A DNA stretch of 38,357 nt. Source: JAGWRI01 sp035700805. Its GTDB lineage: Bacteria; Gemmatimonadota; Gemmatimonadetes; Gemmatimonadales; Gemmatimonadaceae. Positions 26,830 to 34,822 of this stretch are shown in pieces. How positions within the stretch are numbered: the stretch's first letter is position 1; the number at the start of each line of letters is the position of its first letter. A program made the position numbers and the translations under genes. The notes under the pieces were generated by a model that was not told the DNA's origin, searched no databases, and saw only the letters and a list, made by a program, of their open reading frames with translations. The stretch covers positions 1 through 38,357 of the forward strand of contig DASSOG010000019.1 of NCBI GenBank assembly GCA_035700805.1. Reading direction: 5' to 3'.

Positions 26830-27417
26830 TCAGCTGCCCGCGCCATCCACGTACTTGGCCCGCGCGGGTGGCGGCGCGGACTCCAGCGCCGCGATCAGCG
26901 CGGCCGGGTCGGTGGCCACCTGCACCATCGCGCGGTGTTCGGGGCGCACGAAGCCCTGGGATACCGCGCCATCCAGGAACGCCAGCAGGCCGTCGTAATA
27001 CCCCAACACATTCAGCAACCCGTATGGCTTGGCGTGCAACCCGAGCTGCGCCCAGGTCCAGATCTCGGTGAACTCCTCCACGGTGCCCAGCCCGCCCGGC
27101 AGCGCCACGAATGCGTCCACCAGCTCGGCCAGGCGCGCCTTGCGCGCGTGCATGGTGTCCATCACTTCCAGCCGAGTAATCTGGTGATGGGCCACCTCGC
27201 GGTCCACGAGATGGCGCGGCATCAAGCCGATGACCTCGCCGCCCGCGGCCATGGCCGCCTCAGCCAGCGCGCCCATCAGGCCGGTGCGGCCGCCGCCGTA
27301 CACGATCCGCCGCCCCGCACTCGCCAGCAGCCTGCCCATCTCGCCGGCCGCCTCCCGGTAGCGCGCATCAGCGCCGTCACTCGAGGCGCAGAATACCCCG
27401 ATCGTCGTCAGCCTCAC
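26830..27417 (-). CDS. LOG-family protein (cytokinin riboside 5'-monophosphate phosphoribohydrolase type)
   Basis: This 195-residue cytoplasmic protein has the Rossmann-like start LTTIGVFCASSDG, the GGGRTGLMG loop (41-49), the MHARKA segment and the signature PGGLGTVEEFTE (107-118). These define the TIGR00730/LOG family, which cleaves the N-glycosidic bond of nucleoside 5'-monophosphates. In many bacteria it probably serves nucleotide clean-up rather than cytokinin synthesis. The start is a GTG at 27417 that overlaps the VOC gene stop (GTGA). The long upstream extension of the frame lies antisense to nothing conserved and was rejected. Confidence 0.93.
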   Translation of the reverse strand: MRLTTIGVFCASSDGADARYREAAGEMGRLLASAGRRIVYGGGRTGLMGALAEAAMAAGGEVIGLMPRHLVDREVAHHQITRLEVMDTMHARKARLAELVDAFVALPGGLGTVEEFTEIWTWAQLGLHAKPYGLLNVLGYYDGLLAFLDGAVSQGFVRPEHRAMVQVATDPAALIAALESAPPPARAKYVDGAGS

Positions 27418-27812
27418 CCCAGCTTCGCCTCGCGCAGCGAAGGCTCGAACAGCTCGACGGGATTCCCGGACGGATCCTCGACGATCACCTGTCGGCCGCC
27501 AACGCCCGTGACGATCTCGTTGCGAAACTTGACCCCCGCCGAGCGCAGCCGTGCCACCACGGCATCCAGATCCTCCACCTCGATGGCAAAGCGGTTCCAC
27601 CCGCCCGGCGATTGTACCGTACCGTCCGGCATCGCCTGGCCGCCCCCGCCCCGCGGGTTCGGCGCGCTCAGCACCAGCCGCAAGTCGCCCAGATGCAGCA
27701 TCGCGAATGGCGGCGCCGGGTGCATGTCCAGCACGAAGCCGAGCTGTTGGGTGAAGAAGGCGATGGCCGCGTCCACGTCGTGGACGATGTAGCGGACCTG
27801 CACGGTAGGCAT
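27414..27812 (-). CDS. VOC-family (glyoxalase-like) protein
   Basis: This 131-residue protein shows the paired beta-alpha-beta-beta-beta modules of the vicinal oxygen chelate fold: VRYIVHDVDAAIAFFTQQLGF at the start and FAIEVEDLDAVVARLRSAGV then VEDPSGNPVELFEP at the end. The substrate cannot be assigned. The ATG at 27812 has GGGAG five bases upstream and begins the conserved first strand, so in-frame ATGs further upstream were not used. It is translationally coupled to the LOG gene by a four-base overlap. Confidence 0.92.
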   Translation of the reverse strand: MPTVQVRYIVHDVDAAIAFFTQQLGFVLDMHPAPPFAMLHLGDLRLVLSAPNPRGGGGQAMPDGTVQSPGGWNRFAIEVEDLDAVVARLRSAGVKFRNEIVTGVGGRQVIVEDPSGNPVELFEPSLREAKLG

Positions 27813-27934
27813 GAGGGCTCCCATTGGAATCTGCATCAGCGAATGTGGCATGCTGAGCGGGCTCTGCACAACCGACAGGCTACTGCGGGAGAAAGTTGTG
27901 GAATTCCGACTTCGTAGCCCAGCGGAATCCCGAC

Positions 27935-27963
27935 TTGCCGATCCATCCGCTCAGTTCTATAAT
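27935..27963 (+). promoter_or_regulatory. Sigma-70 promoter for the beta-barrel protein gene
   Basis: TTGCCG (27935-27940), a 17-bp spacer and a perfect TATAAT (27958-27963) lie 34 bp upstream of the ATG at 27997. They give a short leader of about 27 nt containing GGAG eight bases before the start. This is the best promoter match in the window. Confidence 0.75.
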
Positions 27964-27996
27964 AGCCGACCATCCCCCCATACCGGAGCAAATAAC

Positions 27997-28632
27997 ATGC
28001 GCAGATCCGCAGCCGCGCTCCTGCTCATCGCCGGCGCCGCAACTCCTGCGTGCCTGCTTGCCCAGGCGCCAGCACCTGCCACCGCCTTTGGCGTCCTTGG
28101 GGGCGTCAACGTCTCCAACATCCGGGGCGAAGGAACGGGTGGGACTGACAACAAGATCGGGTTCGCGCTCGGTGGTTTTGCGCGCATCCCAATATCAGGT
28201 GCCTGGTCGTTCCAGCCGGAGCTCGAATACTCCATGAAGGGGACCAAGGAAACCGACAATTCCGGCGGCACGCCAGCGACGGCCACCCTTAAGCTCAACT
28301 ATTTCGAGATCCCCTTGCTGCTGCGGGTGGCAGCGCCGTCAAGCCCGAGTGGTCGCCTGTTTGCTGAGGCGGGTCCAGCGGTGGCGATCAACGTTTCGTG
28401 CGATATCTCGGCGAGTGGCAGTGGCGTGACCGTCTCCGGATCATGTGCGAGCGCTGGCCTGGACGTCAATACGCTCGACATCGGCGGGATGATCGGCGGC
28501 GGCTACGAGTTCACGCTGGGCGGTCATGGCCTCTCCATCGGCGCCCGGTATACTTACGGATTCGCCAGTATCGCCAGTGGCGGCACGACAAAGAATTCCA
28601 ACCTGCAGTTCCTCGCTGGCCTCCGCCTCTGA
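27997..28632 (+). CDS. Outer-membrane beta-barrel protein (PorT-like)
   Basis: This 211-residue protein has a signal peptide ending near LLAQA (residue 23). Alternating strands of a small barrel follow: GVLGGVNVSNIRG, IGFALGGFARIPI, WSFQPELEYSMKG, LNYFEIPLLLRVA, LFAEAGPAVAINV, IGGGYEFTLGGHGLSIGARYTYGF and a last strand LQFLAGLRL. This is the pattern of the OMP_b-brl_2 / PorT-like family. Codon use looks less GC-biased than its neighbours. It sits alone behind its own strong promoter, so expression may be high. Its role is unknown. Confidence 0.85.
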   Translation: MRRSAAALLLIAGAATPACLLAQAPAPATAFGVLGGVNVSNIRGEGTGGTDNKIGFALGGFARIPISGAWSFQPELEYSMKGTKETDNSGGTPATATLKLNYFEIPLLLRVAAPSSPSGRLFAEAGPAVAINVSCDISASGSGVTVSGSCASAGLDVNTLDIGGMIGGGYEFTLGGHGLSIGARYTYGFASIASGGTTKNSNLQFLAGLRL

Positions 28633-28649
28633 ACCACACCGCCGTGCGC

Positions 28650-29015
28650 TCAGGAGGCGCGCCGTGGCGCCCGTGATTCCAGGTACTCCTTGAGCGCCAC
28701 GGCCTGGTTGTGCTCGGTGTCATGCGCGCTGTACACCAGTGTCACGGTGCCCTTCTTCGCGTGGCCCCGCAGGGTCTGCACCGCCTCGGCGTTCCCGTCC
28801 AGCTCACGGAAATAGCGCTTCCGGAATTCGGGCCACTTGGCCGGCTCGTGGTTGAACCACTTCCGCAGTTCCGTGGTCGGCGCAATCTCCTTGAGCCACA
28901 GGTCAAGGTGTGCCGCATCCTTGGACACGCCGCGCGGCCACAACCGGTCGGCCAGGATGCGGAAGCCATCCGCCTTCGCCGCCGGCGAATACGCGCGCTT
29001 CAACAGGATCTTCAT
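28650..29015 (-). CDS. DUF488 family protein
   Basis: This 121-residue protein begins MKILLKRAYSPAAKADGFRI and contains LADRLWPRGVSK, LWLKEIAPTTELRKWFNH, WPEFRKRYFREL and TLVYSAHDTEHNQAVALKEYL. This matches the short DUF488 (YeaO-like) family, whose role is not established. The ATG at 29015 begins the conserved strand; an ATG nine codons upstream (29042) is possible. It is convergent with the beta-barrel gene, only 17 bp away, with no visible terminator. Confidence 0.88.
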   Translation of the reverse strand: MKILLKRAYSPAAKADGFRILADRLWPRGVSKDAAHLDLWLKEIAPTTELRKWFNHEPAKWPEFRKRYFRELDGNAEAVQTLRGHAKKGTVTLVYSAHDTEHNQAVALKEYLESRAPRRAS

Positions 29016-29096
29016 GATTTCGGGGCCCTCCTCGTGCCTCACCTGCCCTTACCCACGAAATCTACCACGGCGCCGGCGCGCCATCGGGCGCGCGGG

Positions 29097-29399
29097 TCAA
29101 CTGCCCAGGTGCGTAAACACCCCCACCGCGAGCTCCGCCCACACATACAGGAAGACCAGCACCACCACGGCGCCCGTGGCAAGCCAGTACCTGCGCTGCA
29201 GCCGCCGCGCCGCCAGCACAAACGCACTGCCAAATCCAAAAATGAGCAGGCCCCCGACAATGAAATCGGCGAGGTTCCAGTTCACGGCGCTGGTGAATTG
29301 CATGGCCACGAGCGGCACCAGCAGCAGCACCCCAGTGGCCAGCGCCAGCCAGCCGAAGACACCATTCCGCATCACCAGACTTCCGGAGTTCTCGTTCAT
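29097..29399 (-). CDS. Small three-helix membrane protein, unknown
   Basis: This 100-residue protein has three clear hydrophobic segments: about 13-35 (VFGWLALATGVLLLVPLVAMQF), 42-63 (LADFIVGGLLIFGFGSAFVLAA) and 70-93 (YWLATGAVVVLVFLYVWAELAVGV). A charged ARRLQRRY loop lies between the second and third. I do not recognise a named family. The start at 29399 has GGGAGG eight bases upstream. A weak promoter-like region with TTGACC and an AT-rich ATTCAATATTCAAT tandem lies in the 64 bp after the DUF4173 gene, so it may be transcribed with or apart from that gene. Confidence 0.75.
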   Translation of the reverse strand: MNENSGSLVMRNGVFGWLALATGVLLLVPLVAMQFTSAVNWNLADFIVGGLLIFGFGSAFVLAARRLQRRYWLATGAVVVLVFLYVWAELAVGVFTHLGS

Positions 29400-29463
29400 A
29401 CGCGCCTGCCTCCCATTGAATATTGAATGTCGTAAACGATTTCCAACCCAGGTCAACCTCGGC

Positions 29464-31167
29464 TCAGCGTGATTCCGGCCGGACCGGCGCCGCTGGAGGC
29501 GGGTCGCACGCCATCTGACGTAATGCCTCTTCATGTGCCGCCACGATGCGACCCGCCCGCGCGCGCGCGACGTTCCACTGCGTCCAGTGCGCGGTGGCGC
29601 TGTTGTACCGGTCACCCGTCCACCGCTTGAGCAGCGCGCTCGCGGCCGCACAGCGCTCCGCCTCGCTGGCCAACCGCGACGCCAGCTCCGGCGTGGTGAG
29701 CGCCGCCACCAGCGCCGGCACGGCGTCACCACCCAGCCGCGCCAGATAGCGCGGATCGGCCCCGGCAATTCCGGCCCCGGCCCCCGCCCCCGCCCCCACC
29801 CGGGCCTGGACCGCCGCACTGGAATCCACCCCACCCGGCACGGCGCCGGCCAGGTTCGCGCGCGCCAGGTTGGCACGCGCCACCAGCGCGTCCGGGTTCA
29901 TGACATTGAGCCCCACCAGCACCGCCAGGGCGCTGGCCACCAGGCCCAGCATGAAGGGGCGAGGCCGGTGGCGCAGCACCGTGAGCACAAACCAGGCAAA
30001 CACCATGGCCAGCCAGATCATGAACGCACTGGCATACAGCCGGTCCGCCGAGATGCCGTAGTAGTGTATGTATAAGTTCATCCGGGCCGCGGCCGACACC
30101 ATGATCGCCACCACCAGCAGCACGAGGACCGCGGAGAGACGCTTGTACAGCCGCACGGTGCGCGTGTCCCCCTCGGGAATGAGCGCGTGCGAGGCCAGCA
30201 GCACCGGCAGCACCAGCGCCGCCACGCCGGCCAGTTCAAAGAACCCGCGCCGCGCGTATTCGGCGTAGCTCAGGCCCGTGGTGCGCAACACCAGCGCCTG
30301 GCCGCCAAACAGCCAGCCGACCTGGACCGCGACAAACGCGGCGAACAGGACGGCGAGCGCACCCAGCGAGAGCCCCACGTCCAGCGTGCCGAGCGTAAAG
30401 GGCAGCGGCGATGCGCCCGTCTCCTCCGCGACCGGCCCGCGCCATTGCACCCGGCCGAGCAGCGATCCGCGCAGCCAGCCCGCCACGACCCACGCAAACA
30501 CAGCCGCAATGGCCACGTGCGACAGGAGCACATCGAGCTGGAGGTTGGGGAAGCTGAAGTACGCCTTGAACAGCGGATCGGCGTTCCGGAGCATCAGCGT
30601 GAAGAGCAGCAGGATCGGGACGGTGATGACCAGGGCTTTCCCCAGCCGCCGCGCGCCGCCCCCGGTCGTGCCGGTGGACGTCGAGTCGAGGGGCAGGTCG
30701 CGCGCCACGAGCGGGACGGCACCCGTGGCGACATCGAGCCCCGTCCCGAATGCGGCACGCAGCAGGTCGCGGAGCCGGGCCAGGGCCAGATGCCGCACCG
30801 GCCCCCCGTTCAGGCTCATGGCCAGCAGCGTGAGCGACGCAAGCATGGCCAGGAAATCGAACGCCAGCACCGTGTCGGCATCGCGCCACGACAGTGCACT
30901 ACCAAAGACGACGGCGAGCATCAGCCAGAGTGTGCCCTCGCTGGAGAGCAACCGGCCGGCAGTCCGCGTCAGCAGGGCGATCGCGAGGGCCAGCGCCAGC
31001 AGCCAGACAGCCAGCCCGAGGCCCCATGGCTGGTTCCGGAGCAATGGGTCGGCCAGGACGCCGAGGATCACGGCGGCCCAGAGGACGAGGCGCGGCAGGC
31101 GGGGTGACCTTGCCTCGCTGGACGGGCTCGGTGCGTTCGGCGGGTTCGGGGCGCTCGACTGGGACAT
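29464..31167 (-). CDS. DUF4173 family polytopic membrane protein
   Basis: This 567-residue protein has about eleven or twelve hydrophobic segments between residues 28 and 420 (for example RLVLWAAVILGVLA, LVITVPILLLFTLML and VAIAAVFAWVVAGWL). The segments LRNADPLFKAYF and YAEYARRGFFELAGVAALVL fit the DUF4173 family. A low-complexity stretch with LARANLA and VGAGAGAGAG lies near 440-475, followed by a soluble C-terminal helical part with ERCAAASALLKRW. The family role is unknown. An inverted repeat overlaps its probable promoter region at 31195-31213. Confidence 0.85.
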   Translation of the reverse strand: MSQSSAPNPPNAPSPSSEARSPRLPRLVLWAAVILGVLADPLLRNQPWGLGLAVWLLALALAIALLTRTAGRLLSSEGTLWLMLAVVFGSALSWRDADTVLAFDFLAMLASLTLLAMSLNGGPVRHLALARLRDLLRAAFGTGLDVATGAVPLVARDLPLDSTSTGTTGGGARRLGKALVITVPILLLFTLMLRNADPLFKAYFSFPNLQLDVLLSHVAIAAVFAWVVAGWLRGSLLGRVQWRGPVAEETGASPLPFTLGTLDVGLSLGALAVLFAAFVAVQVGWLFGGQALVLRTTGLSYAEYARRGFFELAGVAALVLPVLLASHALIPEGDTRTVRLYKRLSAVLVLLVVAIMVSAAARMNLYIHYYGISADRLYASAFMIWLAMVFAWFVLTVLRHRPRPFMLGLVASALAVLVGLNVMNPDALVARANLARANLAGAVPGGVDSSAAVQARVGAGAGAGAGIAGADPRYLARLGGDAVPALVAALTTPELASRLASEAERCAAASALLKRWTGDRYNSATAHWTQWNVARARAGRIVAAHEEALRQMACDPPPAAPVRPESR

Positions 31168-31194
31168 GGGCGTGGGCTGGGTGAAGTCGCAGAG

Positions 31195-31213
31195 AACTTT
31201 ACACTACAAAGTT
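31195..31213. promoter_or_regulatory. Inverted repeat upstream of the DUF4173 gene (candidate operator)
   Basis: AACTTT-N7-AAAGTT (central ACACTAC) is a perfect 6-bp inverted repeat 28-46 bp before the DUF4173 start. It is an AT-rich patch in otherwise very GC-rich DNA. The size and place suit a dimeric winged-helix repressor, but no regulator gene is nearby and the binding protein is not identifiable. Confidence 0.45.
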
Positions 31214-31325
31214 ATGGCCCGCAAGCCCCCGGGCTGTCGGGCGACCAGTCGGCCGGTCGGCCGGACACCGCTCACCCCGGCGGTCGGTGGACGCCCTGGG
31301 GCGGCAGCCCACCGAGGTACCATGC

Positions 31326-31354
31326 AAAAGCGGCGCCCAGCAGGGCGCCGCTTT
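31326..31354 (-). terminator. Rho-independent terminator of the ribonucleotide reductase gene
   Basis: A perfect 12-bp stem (AAAGCGGCGCCC with GGGCGCCGCTTT, 31327-31354) closes a 4-base loop. Read on the minus strand it ends in CTTTTGC. It begins 50 bp after the nrdJ stop and separates that gene from the DUF4173 gene. Confidence 0.85.
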
Positions 31355-31404
31355 CACGTCAGGTGTCGAACCCGCGGCCGCATCCGGCCGCGGCTAGCGA
31401 GCGC

Positions 31405-33906
31405 TCATCCACACTCGCTGAAGCCGCACACATGGCACTTCACGCACCCCTCGGCGTACTCGAGCTGCGACCCGCAGTCGGGGCACGTGCCAATAAAGGC
31501 CTGCCCGCCGTCAAACGCTTCGAGTTGGAACTCGGGCTGCGCACCGGCGGCCGTGGGCGACGCGGGCACCACCTTGCCCACGGTGCGCACGACGTCCGGC
31601 TGCTCCGACGCCCCGGCGGACATCAGTTCCTGCTGTACACCCTGCTTGTCGCGCATCCACTCTTCCAGCGCGAGTCCGATGGCGTCTGGCACGCTGGTGA
31701 CCTTGTTGGGCCCCAGCCCCACCACGCGGTCCGACGAGATGCCGCGCAACTGGCGGTGCACCTCATGCAGCGGAATGCCGGAACGCAGGGCGAGGCTGAT
31801 CATCCGGCCCATGGCCTCGGCGTCGGCCATGGCGCTGCCGCCAGCCTTGCCCAGGTTGATGAACACCTCGAACGGCTGTCCCTTGTGGTCCTCGTTGATG
31901 CTCACGAACATCACGCCCAGCGGGGTTTCCTTGCGGATGGTGGTGCCGCGCAGCCGCTCGGGACGGGAGCGCTTGGCCCGGCGCTGCAGGTTCTCCGTCT
32001 CGACCTCCACCAGCTTCTTCTTCAGCGAGTCGACTTCGGCCTCCAGCTCGGCGATGGTGCCGTGCAGGTCGGCCTGCTCCTCGCGGGTGGGCGCCGAGCC
32101 GTCGCGCGCCGCCGCCGCCTTCTGCGTGGCGCCGGTGCTCAGCACCTGGTTGTCGCGCGAGCCATCCCGGTACACGGTGACACCCTTGCAGTGCATCGCG
32201 TAGGCCAGTTCATAGATGGCCCGCACGTCCTCCACCGAGGCGGTGTGCGCAAAATTCGTGGTCTTGGAGATGGCCGAATCGCAGTGGGCCTGGAAGGCCG
32301 CCTGCATGCGGATGTGCATCTCGGGCGTGATCTGGTTGGCCGTGACGAACACGCGCCGCCAGCGCTCGGGCACCTCGGGGAAGTCCACCCGCCCCTCGGT
32401 GGCAATGCGCTCCATGAGCGATTCGCTATACCAGCCTTCGGCCCTGGCGATGCGCACAAAGTCCTCGTTCACGTCCGGCATCTTGACGCCGGCCTGGTTG
32501 CGCATGAATGCCACGGCGAACAGCGGCTCCAGCCCCGACGAGCACCCCGCGATGATGGAGATGGTGCCCGTGGGCGCGATGGTGGTGACGTTGCAGTTGC
32601 GCAGCATCTGCATGGGCCGGACGCGCTGCCCCGACGCATCGCGCGCGCAGGTCTCGTCCGGACCCCAGATGGACCGGGCCCACTCCGGGAACGGCCCGCG
32701 CGATTCGGCCAGCCGCTGGCTCTCTCGCTTGCCCTCCACGTCCAGGATCTCCATCACCTTGCGCCCCATCTCCACACCCTCGGGGCTGTCGTACGCAATG
32801 CCCAGCCGCACCAGCATGTCGGCAAAGCCCATGAGGCCCAGCCCGATGCGACGGATCCGCTTGGACAGCGCGTCGATCTCAGGCAGCGGGTACTTGTTGA
32901 CGTCGATGATGTTGTCCAGGAAGTGCGTGGACAGGTGGATGTCCGCGCGGAACGCGTCCCAGTCCATCACGCCGTCGTTCACGTAATGGCCGACGTTCAC
33001 CGAGCCCAGGTTGCAGACGTCGTACGCCAGCAGCGGCTGCTCGCCGCACGGGTTGGTGGCTTCGTAGGCGCCCAGGTGCGGCACCGGGTTGTACCGGTTG
33101 GCTTCGTCAATGAAGAAGCAGCCCGGCTCCCCCGTGCGCCACGCGCCCTCGATCATCTTGTCCCACACCATGTTGGCGTCGAGCTGGCCCGTCACCTGGC
33201 CATTGGACGGGTCCACCAGGTCGTAGCTGGTGTGGTTCTTCACGGCCTCCATGAACGTGCCGGTCACGGCCACGGAGATGTTGAAGTTGGTGACCTGCGA
33301 GAGGTCTTCCTTGCAGTTGATGAAGTCCAGGATGTCGGGGTGGTCCACGCGCAGGATGCCCATGTTGGCCCCGCGGCGCGTGCCGCCCTGCTTGACCGCG
33401 TCGGTGCTGGCGTCATACAACTTCATGAAAGACACCGGCCCCGAGGCGACGCCCGTGGTGCTGCGCACCATGGAGCCCTTGGGACGCAGGCGCGAGAAGC
33501 TGAAGCCCGTGCCGCCCCCCGACTGGTGGATGAGCGCCATGCTGGACAGCGTGTCGTAGATGCCGTCGTGCCCGTTGCTGAGCGCGTCGGCCACCGGCAG
33601 CACGAAGCACGCCGAGAGCTGTCCCAGGGGACGGCCCGCGTTCATGAGCGTGGGCGAGTTGGGCACGAAGCGCCGCTGCGTCATCAACGCATAGAACTCG
33701 CGCGCCTGCGCCTCCACCTGTTCATCGGTGGCCCCATACCGCCGGTCCGCCTCCGCCACCACGGTGGCCACCCGCCAGAACATCTCCTCGGGCTGCTCAG
33801 TGGGCTGCCCCTGCGCGTTCTTCACCAGGTAGCGTTTGGCCAGCACCGTCCTCGCATTGTCGGACAACGAGGCCACGCCGGCAGGCGGATTCTTGGACAC
33901 GGACAT
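31405..33906 (-). CDS. nrdJ: Vitamin B12-dependent (class II) ribonucleoside-diphosphate reductase
   Basis: This 833-residue enzyme makes deoxyribonucleotides using adenosylcobalamin, with or without oxygen. Active-site features are Cys100 (LGQLSACFV), the NPCGEQPL motif with Asn285, Cys287 and Glu289, the HQSGGGTGFSFSRLRPKG segment and PTGTISIIAGCSSGLEP. A coiled-coil-like linker (ELEAEVDSLKKKLVEVE) precedes the TSCPD-type domain (residues about 660-750). The C-terminal Cys-rich end (CPDCGSQL then CVKCHVCGFSECG) fits the zinc/redox tail of the family. The ATG at 33906 is preferred because GGGAG lies 10 bases upstream; the in-frame GTG at 33915 is only one base from that site. No other ribonucleotide reductase is in the window. 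Confidence 0.96.
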   Translation of the reverse strand: MSVSKNPPAGVASLSDNARTVLAKRYLVKNAQGQPTEQPEEMFWRVATVVAEADRRYGATDEQVEAQAREFYALMTQRRFVPNSPTLMNAGRPLGQLSACFVLPVADALSNGHDGIYDTLSSMALIHQSGGGTGFSFSRLRPKGSMVRSTTGVASGPVSFMKLYDASTDAVKQGGTRRGANMGILRVDHPDILDFINCKEDLSQVTNFNISVAVTGTFMEAVKNHTSYDLVDPSNGQVTGQLDANMVWDKMIEGAWRTGEPGCFFIDEANRYNPVPHLGAYEATNPCGEQPLLAYDVCNLGSVNVGHYVNDGVMDWDAFRADIHLSTHFLDNIIDVNKYPLPEIDALSKRIRRIGLGLMGFADMLVRLGIAYDSPEGVEMGRKVMEILDVEGKRESQRLAESRGPFPEWARSIWGPDETCARDASGQRVRPMQMLRNCNVTTIAPTGTISIIAGCSSGLEPLFAVAFMRNQAGVKMPDVNEDFVRIARAEGWYSESLMERIATEGRVDFPEVPERWRRVFVTANQITPEMHIRMQAAFQAHCDSAISKTTNFAHTASVEDVRAIYELAYAMHCKGVTVYRDGSRDNQVLSTGATQKAAAARDGSAPTREEQADLHGTIAELEAEVDSLKKKLVEVETENLQRRAKRSRPERLRGTTIRKETPLGVMFVSINEDHKGQPFEVFINLGKAGGSAMADAEAMGRMISLALRSGIPLHEVHRQLRGISSDRVVGLGPNKVTSVPDAIGLALEEWMRDKQGVQQELMSAGASEQPDVVRTVGKVVPASPTAAGAQPEFQLEAFDGGQAFIGTCPDCGSQLEYAEGCVKCHVCGFSECG

Positions 33907-34300
33907 TTTTGACACGCTCCCTTTTGCGGACGTCAGATCAAGGAGGTAAGGCGGGACCCCTCAGGGGGACTGCACAAACCCCGAATTCCAGGGGTGGAGG
34001 CGCAACGTACCCGGGTTCGTGAGACCACGCCAGCCCATGCCCAACTGCTTGAACGACACTGAGTTACGATATCAACATCACGAACGTGAAGCACGGAGTG
34101 CCCCGAAGTTGACAAGAAATCGTTACAAATTGAGAACAAACAAACCCTTTCATTTCCGGGCCGAATCAGCCAGCTCCTGCACCCTTAAATCTAACAATCA
34201 CAACCGCTTACCACAGACCCACCAGGCCCGGGTCAGCCCGGAAGCGCGGCGACGAAATCGGAATACCAGTCACAAAGCTGCTCCCCGGACTTGCTCGCTC
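33907..34300. other. 394-bp intergenic region upstream of nrdJ
   Basis: This is the longest gap in the window and has an AT-rich core at about 34060-34200. It should hold the nrdJ promoter, but no clear -35/-10 pair was found. Visible structure includes a GACCCCTCAGGGGGAC hairpin (33955-33970), short palindromes CACGAACGTG and GCACGGAGTGC (about 34079-34101), and CCGGG-TCAG-CCCGG (34228-34241), possibly the end of the carbonic anhydrase operon. A 68-codon frame at 33933-34139 has no protein-like conservation signals. No cobalamin riboswitch core was recognised. Confidence 0.5.
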
Positions 34301-34822
34301 TCACGCAGGCTCCGGATACTCTCCCCGCCGGTGCTCCTCCTGCAATGCAATGTAGCTCTCCACCGTGCCCCGGATCCTGCCCCGCTCGGCCTCAGTCGTC
34401 TGCCGCACCACCCGCCCCGGCACTCCCAGCACCAGCGACCCGGGAGGAATCTGCTGCCCCTCGGTGCACACGGCCCCCGCGCCAATGATGGACCCGGTGC
34501 CCACACGCACCCCGTTCAGCAGCACGGCCCCCATGGCAATCAGGCAGTCGTCCTCCACGGTGGCCCCATGGATGATGGCGCGATGCCCGATGCCGACCCG
34601 CGCGCCAATGGTGCACGGCATGCCATGGTCCACGTGGATCACGGTGCCGTCCTGCACGTTGCTGTCCGCGCCAATGACAATGGCCGCCGAGTCGCCCCGG
34701 ACCGCGGCAAAGGGCCAGATCGACACCCTGGGCCCCAGCGTGACGTCGCCGCATACGAAGGCGCGCGTATGCACAAAGGCAGATGGATCAATGCGCGGGG
34801 ACCGCGAAGACTTGGATGGCAT
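34301..34822 (-). CDS. Gamma-class carbonic anhydrase / YrdA-like hexapeptide-repeat protein
   Basis: This 173-residue left-handed beta-helix protein has hexapeptide repeats throughout residues 20-140. Residues equivalent to the gamma carbonic anhydrase site are present: Arg42 and Asp44 (VRGD), and zinc-ligand histidines His63 (TVIH), His80 (GIGH) and His85 (IIHG). It may therefore bind metal. Many close relatives (YrdA, PaaY type) have weak or unproven carbonic anhydrase activity, so the enzymatic role is uncertain. A C-terminal helix (IRGTVESYIALQEEHRR) closes the protein. Its ATG overlaps the stop of the upstream metallopeptidase gene (TGATG), so it is the last gene of a coupled trio. Confidence 0.9.
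   Translation of the reverse strand: MPSKSSRSPRIDPSAFVHTRAFVCGDVTLGPRVSIWPFAAVRGDSAAIVIGADSNVQDGTVIHVDHGMPCTIGARVGIGHRAIIHGATVEDDCLIAMGAVLLNGVRVGTGSIIGAGAVCTEGQQIPPGSLVLGVPGRVVRQTTEAERGRIRGTVESYIALQEEHRRGEYPEPA

Noticed and set aside
29740..29830. Tandem repeat in the DUF4173 gene (GCCCCC-type runs)
   Set aside because: It is a short low-complexity Gly/Ala coding stretch, not a CRISPR or mobile-element repeat.
33933..34139. Minus-strand 68-codon ORF upstream of nrdJ
   Set aside because: It has no family resemblance and an uneven composition. It is better explained as leader DNA.
33907..34300. Cobalamin riboswitch for the B12-dependent reductase
   Set aside because: No B12-box-like core could be recognised on the minus strand. 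The idea remains testable with a covariance model.
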